Shown here piece by piece: positions 1 through 5,838 of a stretch of 8,540 nucleotides of DNA. The stretch covers positions 1 to 8,540 of the forward strand of contig CALLZA010000332.1 of the NCBI GenBank assembly GCA_937858165.1, written 5' to 3'. This DNA comes from an uncultured Ardenticatenia bacterium. GTDB lineage: Bacteria; Chloroflexota; Anaerolineae; Promineifilales; Promineifilaceae. A program made the position numbers and the translations under genes. Within the stretch, counting starts at the first letter, position 1, and each line of letters opens with the position of its first letter. The notes beneath the pieces were generated by a model. That model searched no databases, was not told the DNA's origin, and worked only from the letters and a program-made list of their open reading frames with translations.

Positions 1-171
1 CTTCCTCTCCGCTCTATTCATTCGGTGTCTAACCAGATCTATTTCACTGTCTCGTTTACCGTCGCTGCACTAGCGCCTTGATGCTTACTGTCGCCCGTGT
101 GATGGCGCAATTGCTTATGTGTGTCGTTGTGCCTCTACTCCGTATCGTGCTGTTGCCTTTGTTTTTTTTTT
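1..171. other. Non-biological sequence outside the sequencing adapter
   Basis: This stretch lies outside the Illumina P5 sequence that starts at 172, so it cannot be part of the cloned genomic insert. It ends in a run of ten T (162-171), the mirror image of the poly-A seen beyond the other adapter. Its composition is visibly less GC-rich than the insert and it has no coding or repeat structure. The most likely source is low-quality base calls made after a read ran past the end of a short library fragment and its adapter. It should be trimmed; an open frame starting at 119 is an artefact. Confidence 0.93.
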
Positions 172-241
172 AATGATACGGCGACCACCGAGATCTACAC
201 TAGATCGCTCGTCGGCAGCGTCAGATGTGTATAAGAGACAG
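172..241 (+). other. Illumina Nextera P5/i5 adapter (artefact)
   Basis: Positions 172-200 match the Illumina P5 flow-cell sequence, 201-208 (TAGATCGC) match the Nextera i5 index 501, and 209-241 match the Nextera read-1 transposase adapter. The last 19 bases (223-241) are the Tn5 mosaic end AGATGTGTATAAGAGACAG. The order is exactly that of a finished library molecule, so this is untrimmed adapter rather than a genomic transposon. Translation of this segment gives peptides such as LMIRRPPRST and SDVYKRQ (plus) and VSYTHLTLPTS (minus). I recognise these as recurrent contaminant peptides in protein databases. Confidence 0.99.
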
Positions 242-242
242 G

Positions 243-389
243 ATCCGCCCGCCCACGCGCGTGCCGACCGCTACGCCGCGGCCGGCGGTCGTCCCATCGA
301 CCACGGTGCCCGAGGCGACGGCCACGAACAGGCCGAACCAGCCGGGCGATCCGGCGCCGACGGACGTGCCGACGCGCATCCGCTGCTGA
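243..389 (+). other. Possible Pro/Thr-rich C-terminal tail, fragment
   Basis: The plus frame beginning at 243 is open for 48 codons and ends at TGA 387-389. Its translation is strongly Pro/Thr/Ala-biased (for example RVPTATPRPAVVPSTTVP and GDPAPTDVPTRIRC). Such PTATP-style low-complexity stretches are familiar as linkers or tails of secreted Chloroflexota proteins. No domain is visible and the left side is cut by the adapter at 241. A competing minus-strand frame over the same bases contains a short hydrophobic run (GSPGWFGLFVAVASGTVV), so the coding strand is uncertain. High GC alone could produce both. Confidence 0.25.
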
Positions 390-520
390 CGGCAATCCTT
401 GCCGAATGGGAACTGTCAGAGCCGATTCAACTGATTACGCACGTCTACGAAGGGGGATTGGGACGTCCCGAACTCGCCGCTCTCACCCGTCCTGTGCTGG
501 CGCTGGCGGCTGTGGGCGCG
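355..520 (+). pseudogene. Fragment resembling a BadF/N-acetylglucosamine-kinase-type ATPase
   Basis: In the plus frame running through 383-520 the translation includes LLTAILAEWELSEPIQLI followed by THVYEGGLGRPELAALTRPVL. I recognise this as the pattern seen in the second half of BadF/BadG/BcrA/BcrD-family sugar kinases: a DGR segment, then a helix, then a 'LI..VY...L.R.ELAALAP.V' stretch. Only about 40 to 50 residues look authentic. Upstream the frame becomes nondescript, and downstream it turns into Gly/Ala-rich shadow sequence opposite the TPR fragment on the other strand. No ATP-binding motif is present. I read it as a short piece of a kinase gene joined to unrelated sequence around 487-520. 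The family assignment comes from memory and is moderately uncertain. Confidence 0.4.
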
Positions 521-978
521 TCGGGTGGTGGCGGGGACACCGGGGCGGGCGCCGGGGGGCGGGCGCGGCCGGCTTCGCCTGGGGGCTTGTCGGGCGCCGG
601 GTCGGGCGCAGGTGGCTTGCTGCCGTCGGGCGCGACGACCTCGTTGGGCGGCTTGGCGCTGGCGTTCTGCTGGTCGACCGCGAGCTGCATCTCGGCGATG
701 CGCCGCTCGACCTCGGCGCGGTTTTCGGCCTCGGGGGCGTTGCGCAGGTACGACTTGTAGAAGAACAGGGCGTCGTCATAGCCGCGCGACAGGCGGAAGG
801 ACTGCGCGATGTTGTAGAGGAAGACGGCGTCGGGCTTGAGGGCGGCGATTTCGTTAATGTCGGTCGCGCGAATAGGAAGGTCGAGGCGATTGCGGAAGCG
901 CGGCGCACGGAGGCACGCGCCGACGCTGCTGCGGCCATCTGAAGCGATCGGCTCGCGACGAAGCGATTGCGACGACAC
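445..978 (-). CDS. TPR-type protein fragment with Pro-rich tail, probably chimeric
   Basis: The minus frame translates to 177 residues. Residues ~46-100 (about 843-680) contain the TPR-like block AALKPDAVFLYNIAQSFRLS followed by DDALFFYKSYLRNAPEAENR and AEVERRIAEMQ. I associate this block with tetratricopeptide proteins of Myxococcota. Residues ~108-160 are a Lys/Pro/Ala-rich low-complexity linker. In such proteins a linker of this kind often precedes a membrane helix, which is absent here. Residues 1-45 do not look like TPR sequence, and the last ~15 residues plus the stop at 445 run antisense through the kinase-like stretch. Both ends are therefore likely artificial, and the real coding part is roughly 490-860. 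A protein-protein interaction or scaffold role would be typical, but no specific function can be assigned. Confidence 0.45.
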   Translation of the reverse strand: MSSQSLRREPIASDGRSSVGACLRAPRFRNRLDLPIRATDINEIAALKPDAVFLYNIAQSFRLSRGYDDALFFYKSYLRNAPEAENRAEVERRIAEMQLAVDQQNASAKPPNEVVAPDGSKPPAPDPAPDKPPGEAGRARPPAPAPVSPPPPDAPTAASASTGRVRAASSGRPNPPS

Positions 979-1032
979 GATGAGGGTTGCTGCCGGCTCG
1001 CTACTTCAGATACGTTGGCTTTTGCACTCCCT
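861..1032. other. Region without a recognisable gene; probable right-hand chimera junction
   Basis: Between the TPR-like block and the glpX promoter I see no convincing coding frame. The open minus frame across it (residues 1-45 of the 445-978 frame) lacks domain character. The AT content rises from about 1000 onward, as expected for an intergenic region ahead of glpX. Somewhere between about 850 and 1000 the sequence appears to change from the TPR-bearing source to the source carrying glpX. The exact join cannot be placed by eye. Confidence 0.35.
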
Positions 1033-1061
1033 TTCACCCCAGGCTGATCTTGTGCTATAAT
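1033..1061 (+). promoter_or_regulatory. Sigma70-type promoter with extended -10, upstream of glpX
   Basis: A perfect TATAAT lies at 1056-1061 and is preceded by TGC (1053-1055), giving an extended -10. A 4/6 -35 match (TTCACC, 1033-1038) sits at a 17-bp spacing. Transcription would begin near 1068, leaving a leader of about 47 nt before the glpX start. The word TGTGCTAT also occurs in the proposed promoter at 5804-5832, which supports both calls. Confidence 0.75.
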
Positions 1062-1098
1062 GGACAAACCGTCATCGTAGACGATTTTCTATGCTCAA

Positions 1099-1106
1099 AG
1101 AGGAGG
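1099..1106 (+). promoter_or_regulatory. Shine-Dalgarno site that fixes the glpX start
   Basis: AGAGGAGG is a near-perfect anti-16S match placed 8 nt before ATG 1115. An in-frame ATG also exists at 1091, but it lies upstream of this site and has no ribosome-binding site of its own. The start at 1115 is therefore preferred. Confidence 0.85.
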
Positions 1107-1114
1107 CTCTTTTT

Positions 1115-2101
1115 ATGGCAGAACAACCCGAACGGAACCTGGCGCTGGAATTAGTGCGCGTCACCGAGGCTGCCGCGCTGGCTGCCGCCCGTTGGATGGG
1201 GCGCGGCGACAAGGTTGCAGCCGATCAGGCCGCGGTGGACGCCATGCGGCTTATTCTGAACACCGTGGACATGGATGGCATCATCGTGATTGGCGAGGGC
1301 GAGAAAGACGATGCGCCCATGCTCTACAACGGCGAGCGTGTCGGCAACGGCAGCGGCCCGAGGGTCGACGTGGCCGTCGATCCGGTGGAGGGCACCAACC
1401 TGCTGGCCAAGGGGCGGCCCAACTCCATCGCCGTCGTGGCCGTGGCCCCGCGCGGCACGATGTTCAACCCCGGCCCCGCCTTCTACATGGACAAGCTCGT
1501 CGTCGGGCCGGAAGCGGCGGGCAAGGTCGATCTGGAAGCGCCGGTGGCCGAGACGCTGGCCGTCGTCGCCGCGGCCAAGGGGCTGGACGTGGACGAGGTG
1601 ACGGTGGTCATCCTCGACCGGCCCCGCAACCAGGCCCGCATCCAGGCCGTGCGCGACGCCGGGGCGCGCATCCGCCTCATCACCGACGGCGACGTCGCCC
1701 CGTCGCTGATGGCCGCCCTGCCAGGCACGGGCATCGACATTGTCATGGGCATCGGCGGTACGCCGGAGGGGGTCATCACCGCCTGCGCCATGCACGGCCT
1801 GGGCGGCGAGATTCAGGGCTGCCTGGCGCCCCAATCGGACGACGAGCGCACACGCATCGAAGCAGCCGGCATCCCCATCGGCCGCAAGCTGACCCTGGCC
1901 GAGCTGGCCGCCGGCGACGACCACTTCTTTGCCGCCACGGGCATCACCCAAGGCGACTTTCTGCGCGGCGTGCGCTACACCGCCACCGGAGCCGTCACTC
2001 ACTCGCTCGTCACTCGCTCCCGCTCCGGCACGTGGCGCACCATCGAGGCCCATCACCGCTGGGATAAGCTCATGACCTATAGCGAGGTCGAATACCGCTG
2101 A
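1115..2101 (+). CDS. glpX: Class II fructose-1,6-bisphosphatase (GlpX)
   Basis: The 328-residue product has the usual length for GlpX. Class II FBPases hydrolyse fructose 1,6-bisphosphate to fructose 6-phosphate and phosphate in the cytoplasm, using divalent metal, in gluconeogenesis. Some bacterial members also act on sedoheptulose 1,7-bisphosphate. Family signatures are clear: GRGDK near residue 30 (Asp32 corresponds to a metal ligand), GEGEKDDAPML at 60-70, and DPVEGTNLLAKGRPNS from 89 onward (metal-binding Asp and Glu). Later come GIGGTPEGVITACAMHGLGG and a C-terminal segment with HHRWDK. The gene has its own promoter and a strong ribosome-binding site. It is followed after 89 bp by rpe on the same strand, so the two probably serve the same sugar-phosphate interconversions. 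The gene looks intact. Identification is firm; whether it also has SBPase activity cannot be told from sequence. Confidence 0.96.
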   Translation: MAEQPERNLALELVRVTEAAALAAARWMGRGDKVAADQAAVDAMRLILNTVDMDGIIVIGEGEKDDAPMLYNGERVGNGSGPRVDVAVDPVEGTNLLAKGRPNSIAVVAVAPRGTMFNPGPAFYMDKLVVGPEAAGKVDLEAPVAETLAVVAAAKGLDVDEVTVVILDRPRNQARIQAVRDAGARIRLITDGDVAPSLMAALPGTGIDIVMGIGGTPEGVITACAMHGLGGEIQGCLAPQSDDERTRIEAAGIPIGRKLTLAELAAGDDHFFAATGITQGDFLRGVRYTATGAVTHSLVTRSRSGTWRTIEAHHRWDKLMTYSEVEYR

Positions 2102-2103
2102 GC

Positions 2104-2174
2104 AAAGAAACCACAGATTACACAGATTATGGGATTCTTGAATCTGTGTAATCTGTGAAATCTGTGGTTTCTTT
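2104..2174. repeat. Intergenic palindromic repeat (ACAGATT family)
   Basis: The arms at 2104-2129 and 2149-2174 are 26 nt long and inverted with a single mismatch. They enclose a 19-nt loop, which itself contains the small inverted pair GATTC/GAATC (2133-2144). Within the right half, AATCTGTG occurs three times in tandem with a 9-bp period (from 2141 to 2167). The left half carries two copies of the complementary CACAGATT word. The element starts 2 nt after the glpX stop and ends just before the rpe ribosome-binding site. Similar ACCACAGATTACACAGATT words are, from memory, interspersed in many Chloroflexota and cyanobacterial genomes. As RNA it would form a long hairpin that could stabilise glpX mRNA or attenuate read-through into rpe; that role is inference. 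Confidence 0.9.
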
Positions 2175-2190
2175 TCTTTGGAGACTGGAT

Positions 2191-2871
2191 ATGTCCCGAA
2201 TTCATCTTGCCCCATCCATCCTCTCGGCCGACTTCGCCCGCCTCGGGGCCCACGTTGAGGAGGCGCTGGCCGCCGGGGCCGACTACGTCCACGTCGACGT
2301 GATGGACGGCCACTTCGTGCCCAACATCACCATCGGTCCCCTTATCGTTGAGGCCGTGCGCCCCGTGGCCGAGCGCTACGGTGCGGTCGTTGACGTGCAT
2401 CTCATGATCGAAAAGCCGGAGCGCTATCTGGCCGACTTCGCCCGCGCCGGGGCCGACATCCTGACCGTCCACGTCGAGACCTGCCCTCACCTGCACCGCA
2501 CCGTGCAGGCCATCCGCGAGTTGGGCGTGCGGCCGGGCGTCACGCTCAATCCGGCCACGCCCTTGGCGACGCTGGAGGAGATTCTGCCCACCGTCGATCT
2601 CGTCCTGATCATGTCGGTCAATCCCGGCTTCGGTGGGCAGTCGTACATTCCCGGCAGCACGGCCAAGATCGCCCGCCTGCGGGCCATGCTCGACGCCATC
2701 GGCTCGACGGCGGAACTGGAGGTCGATGGCGGTATCAAACCGGCCAACGCCGCCGAGATCGTCGCCGCCGGGGCCACCGTTCTCGTTGCCGGTAGCGCCA
2801 TCTTCGGCGGGCCTAACGCCGTCACCGATAACATCAACGCGTTCAGGAAGGAGTTACGAGCGATGAGTTAA
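2191..2871 (+). CDS. rpe: Ribulose-phosphate 3-epimerase
   Basis: The 226-residue product is full length for this TIM-barrel enzyme. It interconverts D-ribulose 5-phosphate and D-xylulose 5-phosphate in the cytoplasmic pentose-phosphate pathway, and in the Calvin cycle where present. Motifs run in the expected order: LAPSILSADF (6-15), HVDVMDGHFVPNITIGP (34-50), VDVHLMIEKPERY (67-79), SVNPGFGGQ (142-150), EVDGGI (177-182) and VAGSAIF (199-205). The metal-binding His34, Asp36, His70 and catalytic Asp179 are all present. ATG 2191 was chosen because GGAG at 2180-2183 sits 7 nt upstream. A farther in-frame start at 2155 would translate the repeat arm. The gene lies 89 bp downstream of glpX in the same direction and is probably co-transcribed unless the intervening hairpin terminates. 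Confidence 0.97.
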   Translation: MSRIHLAPSILSADFARLGAHVEEALAAGADYVHVDVMDGHFVPNITIGPLIVEAVRPVAERYGAVVDVHLMIEKPERYLADFARAGADILTVHVETCPHLHRTVQAIRELGVRPGVTLNPATPLATLEEILPTVDLVLIMSVNPGFGGQSYIPGSTAKIARLRAMLDAIGSTAELEVDGGIKPANAAEIVAAGATVLVAGSAIFGGPNAVTDNINAFRKELRAMS

Positions 2872-3088
2872 AAAAGCTTGTCACTTCTAAAATTGCCTTC
2901 GCTGCCGCACTGTGGATAATTGCGGTTCATCAGCGACCCGACCCAAGCTGTCAGCGCCGCATGAGCCTTTTCGATCCGATTCGTCTGTCCTGTCAGGCCC
3001 CGCCTACCCCACGGGCGGTCTCACCGTGGCCGCCTCGGCCGCGCCGTTTGCCCATCCCATCCCATCTGAATAGCGAGGAGAAAAAGGC
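2872..3088 (+). other. Intergenic leader region ahead of the ABC importer
   Basis: This 217-bp gap follows rpe. A possible -10 (GATAAT, 2925-2930) has no well-spaced -35, so a promoter here is only suspected. No T-tract terminator or recognisable riboswitch is seen. The end holds a short triplicated CCCAT word (about 3050-3065) and then the ribosome-binding site GAGGAG (3075-3080), 8 nt before ATG 3089, which sets the start of the receptor gene. Confidence 0.4.
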
Positions 3089-3993
3089 ATGAAACGCATT
3101 TCGTTTGTCTTGCTGCTACTGTTGACTGCTCTGGTCCTGGTCGCCTGTGGCGGCGCGGCCGCGCCGGAAGCCGCCGAGGCCACGACCGCCCCCGGCGGGG
3201 AGACGGCCGCCGACGGACTGCTGGCCGACATCCTGGAGCGCGGCGTCGTTCGCGTCTCCACCGACCCCAACTATGAGCCACAGAGCTTCCTGGACGAGAG
3301 CGGCGAGTTCATCGGCTTCGACGTCGACGTGGCCCGCGAGATCGCCGCGCGCCTGGGCGTCGAGGTCGAGTTCGTCACGCCCGACTGGGACATCATCACC
3401 GCCGGCAATTGGGGCAGTCAGTGGGACATGAGCGTCGGCTCCATGACCGTGACGACGGCGCGACAAGAGGTACTCGACTTCGCCACCCCCGCCTACTACT
3501 ACACCCCGGCCCAGTTCGCCGCCGCCGACGGCTCCGGGATCGAGTCGCTCGATGACCTGGCCGGGCAAGCGGTCTGCGTCGGCGTCTCCACGACCTACGA
3601 GACGTGGCTCAGCGGTAATGCCGACGCGCTGGGTCTGCCGGCGGAGAGCTTTTTCGCCGAGCCGCCGGCGGGCGTCACCATCGTCCCGCTGGCGACCGAC
3701 GCCGAGTGCCCCCAGTCAATCCAGGCCGGCGACAGGAGTTCCTGGCGTTCCTGACCTCCAACACCGTCGTCCAGGCGGCCATCGACGGCGGCCTGCCCAT
3801 CCATCGCGTTGGATCGCCCGTCTTCTCCGAGAACCTGGCCGTGGCCTTCGACAAGCGTAGCGAACTGGACAACACCTCGGCCGTCCAGCGCGTGGGCGAA
3901 ATCATCCAGGCCATGCACGACGACGGCACGCTGCGCGAACTGTCGATGAAGTGGTTTGCCGCCGACCTGACCGCCGCGCCGTCGGCGCAGTAA
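3089..3993 (+). CDS. Polar amino acid ABC transporter substrate-binding lipoprotein, interrupted by a frameshift
   Basis: This is the extracytoplasmic receptor of the importer encoded by the next two genes. Residues 1-20 form a lipoprotein signal (basic MKR, hydrophobic core, lipobox LVAC with Cys20), followed by an Ala/Thr/Pro-rich tether. The SBP_bac_3 fold follows, with ILERGVVRVSTDPNYEPQSF (48-67), GEFIGFDVDVAREIAARLGV (72-91) and MSVGSMTVTTARQEVLDFATP (from 114). The frame is open to 3754 but loses homology after IQAG (Gly214, codon 3728-3730). The next frame then gives RQEFLAFLTSNTVVQAAID and SMKWFAADL, ending at TAA 3991-3993. Adding one base after 3730 restores IQAG-RQEFLAFLTS, as expected for the family, and a protein of about 301 residues. 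This is either a sequencing or assembly error or a true one-base deletion. The ligand is not certain; a polar amino acid is typical. Confidence 0.9.
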
Positions 3994-4010
3994 GGCCGCC
4001 GGGAGACACC

Positions 4011-4895
4011 ATGAGCGCCACCGCCGGGCCAACCAACTCCTCGCCACCGGGCACCGACCCGGAGCGCCTGCGCCGTCAGAGCGAGCTGCTGACCCGGCGG
4101 CGGCGCGGCCGTGAACGCCGCTTCAACGTCGGCGTGCGTGTCTCCTACGTCGTCCTGTTCCTGCTGCTGGCTCTGCTGTTCAGCGGCATCGATCTGCGCG
4201 ACAGTGGCATTCCGCTGCGGACGATTCGCCTCGACTGGGCGTTCATCCGTTCCTACGCTCCGTTCATCTTCCAGGGCGTCTGGTTGACCATCCTGCTGTC
4301 GATTCTGGCCATCGCCCTGTCGGTCGTGCTGGCCATCGCCGGGGCGCTGGGCCGGCTGTCGAAGTCACCGCCGGCCTACGCCCTGGCCACGTTCTACGTC
4401 TCGCTCATTCGCGGCACGCCCCTGCTGTTGCAAATCTTCTTCTTCTTCCTGGCCCTGCCCCAACTGGGCATCATCCTGTCCGGGCTGACAGCCGGGGTGC
4501 TGGCCTTGGGCATCAACTACGGCGCGTATAACACCGAGATCGTCCGCGCCGGCATCCAGTCCGTCGGCGTCGGCCAGCGCGAGGCGGCCCTGGCGCTGGG
4601 CATGACCCAGGGCCAGATCATGCGCCGCGTCGTGCTGCCGCAGGCGCTGCGGCTGACCATCCCACCGCTGGGCAACCAGTTCATCGCCATGCTCAAGGAT
4701 ACCTCGCTAGTGGCCACAACCGGCTTTGTCTGGGAGCTGCTGTGGCGGGCGCAGAAGGTCGGCCGGGCCAACTTCCGCAGCCTGGAGGCGCTGCTCATTG
4801 CCGCCGTCTTCTACTGGATCATTACCATCATCTTCTCCGCCTTCCAGGATCGGCTGGAGGCGCGCGTCGCCCGCGGCGAGAGGACAATCGGCTAA
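4011..4895 (+). CDS. Polar amino acid ABC transporter permease (HisM/GlnP family)
   Basis: This 294-residue inner-membrane protein forms the transport channel with the ATPase of the next gene. Residues 1-40 are a hydrophilic, Arg-rich cytoplasmic extension, longer than in minimal HisM/GlnP proteins. Hydrophobic segments lie at about 44-60, 86-112, 136-160, 161-170 and 261-278. FYVSLIRGTPLLLQIFF (128-144) is characteristic of amino acid permeases. The EAA loop that contacts the ATPase is EAALALGMTQGQIMRRVVLP (191-210), followed by PPLGNQFIAMLKDTSLV (218-234). ATG 4011 is chosen because GGGAG at 4001-4005 precedes it by 5 nt; an upstream in-frame start at 3951 would overlap the receptor gene. 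The gap to the receptor stop is 17 nt, which indicates one operon. The gene looks intact. Confidence 0.95.
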   Translation: MSATAGPTNSSPPGTDPERLRRQSELLTRRRRGRERRFNVGVRVSYVVLFLLLALLFSGIDLRDSGIPLRTIRLDWAFIRSYAPFIFQGVWLTILLSILAIALSVVLAIAGALGRLSKSPPAYALATFYVSLIRGTPLLLQIFFFFLALPQLGIILSGLTAGVLALGINYGAYNTEIVRAGIQSVGVGQREAALALGMTQGQIMRRVVLPQALRLTIPPLGNQFIAMLKDTSLVATTGFVWELLWRAQKVGRANFRSLEALLIAAVFYWIITIIFSAFQDRLEARVARGERTIG

Positions 4896-4899
4896 CCCG

Positions 4900-4931
4900 G
4901 GTGCGACGCACTCAAGAAAGTGCGTCGCACC
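4900..4931 (+). repeat. Perfect 13-bp inverted repeat inside the importer operon
   Basis: GGTGCGACGCACT (4900-4912) and AGTGCGTCGCACC (4919-4931) are exact reverse complements separated by the 6-nt loop CAAGAA. As RNA this is a very stable hairpin. There is no following T tract, so it does not look like a standard intrinsic terminator. It begins 4 nt after the permease stop and lies about 30 nt before the ATPase start. It could protect the upstream mRNA from 3' decay and so skew the permease:ATPase ratio, or it could be one copy of an interspersed repeat. The function is inference. Confidence 0.85.
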
Positions 4932-4961
4932 TCTCGAACACTCTCTAACCCTAACCCCACC

Positions 4962-5720
4962 ATGCCCCCCATCATCCAGGTCAGCCACCTCGACAAGTAC
5001 TTCGACAACCTCCACGTCCTGCGCGACCTCAGCTTCGAGGTCGCGCCGCGCGAAGTGGTGTGCATCATCGGCCGCAGCGGCTCCGGCAAGAGCACTCTGT
5101 TGCGCTGCCTCAACTTCCTGGAGACGCCCGACTTCGGCGTGGTGGAGATCGACGGCGTGCGCATCGAGTGCGGCGGGGCCGGCCGCGCCTGGCGCAAGCA
5201 GGTTCACGGCCTGCGGCTGAAGACGGGTATGGTCTTCCAGTCGTTCAACCTCTTCGCCCACATGACGGCCCTGGAGAACGTTATCGAGGGGCCGATCACC
5301 GTCAAGAAGATGGATCGCGTCTCGGCTGTAGCCCTGGGCATGCACAACCTGACCAAGGTCGGATTGGGGAACAAGGCCGACGCGTACCCGTCGCGCCTCT
5401 CCGGCGGCCAGCAGCAGCGCGTCGCCATCGCCCGGGCCATGACCATGCAGCCGCAGGTCATGCTCTTCGACGAGCCGACGTCGGCCCTCGACCCGGAGCT
5501 TGTCGGCGAAGTACTGGCCGTCATGCAGCGCCTTGTCGAAGAGGGTATGACAATGGTCACTGTGACGCACGAGATGAGCTTCGCCCGTCGCTTTGCCGAC
5601 CGCATCATCTACATGGACGAGGGGCGCTTCGTCGAGATCGCCCCGCCCGACCAGTTTTTTGCCGCCCCGCGCGACGAGCGGACGCGGCAGTTCCTTAGCC
5701 ACCTGCACATAACGCCCTGA
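4962..5720 (+). CDS. Polar amino acid ABC transporter ATP-binding protein (GlnQ/HisP family)
   Basis: This 252-residue cytoplasmic ATPase drives the importer. All nucleotide-binding motifs are present: Walker A GRSGSGKST (37-45), Q-loop Gln93 in VFQSFNLF, signature LSGGQQQR (146-153), Walker B VMLFDE (166-171), D-loop SALD (174-177) and switch His203 in TVTHEM. FQSFNLFAHMTALENV is characteristic of the polar amino acid subfamily. ATG 4962 gives the expected N terminus (IIQVSHLDKYF). No Shine-Dalgarno sequence is visible just upstream, where the sequence is a C-rich ACCCTAACCCC stretch; a GTG at 4920 would start inside the hairpin and is less likely. The gene follows the permease by 66 bp and completes the receptor-permease-ATPase order. 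Translation may depend on coupling or on an SD-independent mechanism; that is inference. Confidence 0.97.
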   Translation: MPPIIQVSHLDKYFDNLHVLRDLSFEVAPREVVCIIGRSGSGKSTLLRCLNFLETPDFGVVEIDGVRIECGGAGRAWRKQVHGLRLKTGMVFQSFNLFAHMTALENVIEGPITVKKMDRVSAVALGMHNLTKVGLGNKADAYPSRLSGGQQQRVAIARAMTMQPQVMLFDEPTSALDPELVGEVLAVMQRLVEEGMTMVTVTHEMSFARRFADRIIYMDEGRFVEIAPPDQFFAAPRDERTRQFLSHLHITP

Positions 5721-5740
5721 GCCGGCGCAGATAGGAAGAA

Positions 5741-5783
5741 GAGTTCACCCAAAGAGCGCCCGGCGCGTCCTTTGCGTGAACTC
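5741..5783. repeat. Inverted repeat after the importer operon, terminator-like
   Basis: GAGTTCAC-C-CAAAG (5741-5754) pairs with CTTTG-C-GTGAACTC (5770-5783), giving 8 bp plus one mismatch plus 5 bp. The loop contains a further GCGC/GCGC pair (5756-5759 with 5763-5766). It lies 20 nt after the ATPase stop. There is no T tract, so termination would be non-canonical. Words of the type GAGTTCACGCAAAG recur, from memory, as intergenic repeats in many environmental bacteria. This may therefore be an interspersed repeat that doubles as an operon end. Confidence 0.8.
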
Positions 5784-5803
5784 CTCCAGTAGCTTGTTAC
5801 CGC

Positions 5804-5832
5804 TTGCCTCAATAGAACGTATGTGCTATCTT
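5804..5832 (+). promoter_or_regulatory. Putative promoter giving a near-leaderless transcript
   Basis: TTGCCT (5804-5809) and TATCTT (5827-5832) are separated by 17 bp, and TGC (5824-5826) precedes the -10 as an extended -10. The shared TGTGCTAT word also occurs at the stronger glpX promoter. The predicted transcription start (about 5838-5840) coincides with ATG 5839, so the mRNA would have essentially no leader. This fits the lack of a ribosome-binding site there. Confidence 0.5.
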
Positions 5833-5838
5833 GTGTCC

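Noticed and set aside
2141..2167. Three tandem AATCTGTG units as a possible CRISPR or iteron array
   Set aside because: The 9-bp period has no spacers, no cas or rep gene is nearby, and the units belong to a palindromic intergenic repeat.
1151..2215. Long minus-strand open frame (about 354 codons) opposite glpX
   Set aside because: It is antisense to a fully conserved glpX. Its His/Asp/Gly/Arg-rich translation is typical of a shadow frame in GC-rich DNA.
2893..2930. TTGCCT ... GATAAT as a promoter for the importer operon
   Set aside because: The spacing between the two hexamers is 26 bp, too long for a sigma70 promoter, and no better -35 is found; kept only as a suspicion in the intergenic entry.
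4945..4958. CTAACCCTAACCCC resembling a telomere repeat
   Set aside because: There are only two short units, within a bacterial operon gap. It is coincidental and has no telomeric context.
4707..5708. Long minus-strand open frame (about 333 codons) opposite the ABC ATPase
   Set aside because: The plus strand encodes every ABC ATPase motif in order; the antisense product has no recognisable domain and spans two plus-strand genes.
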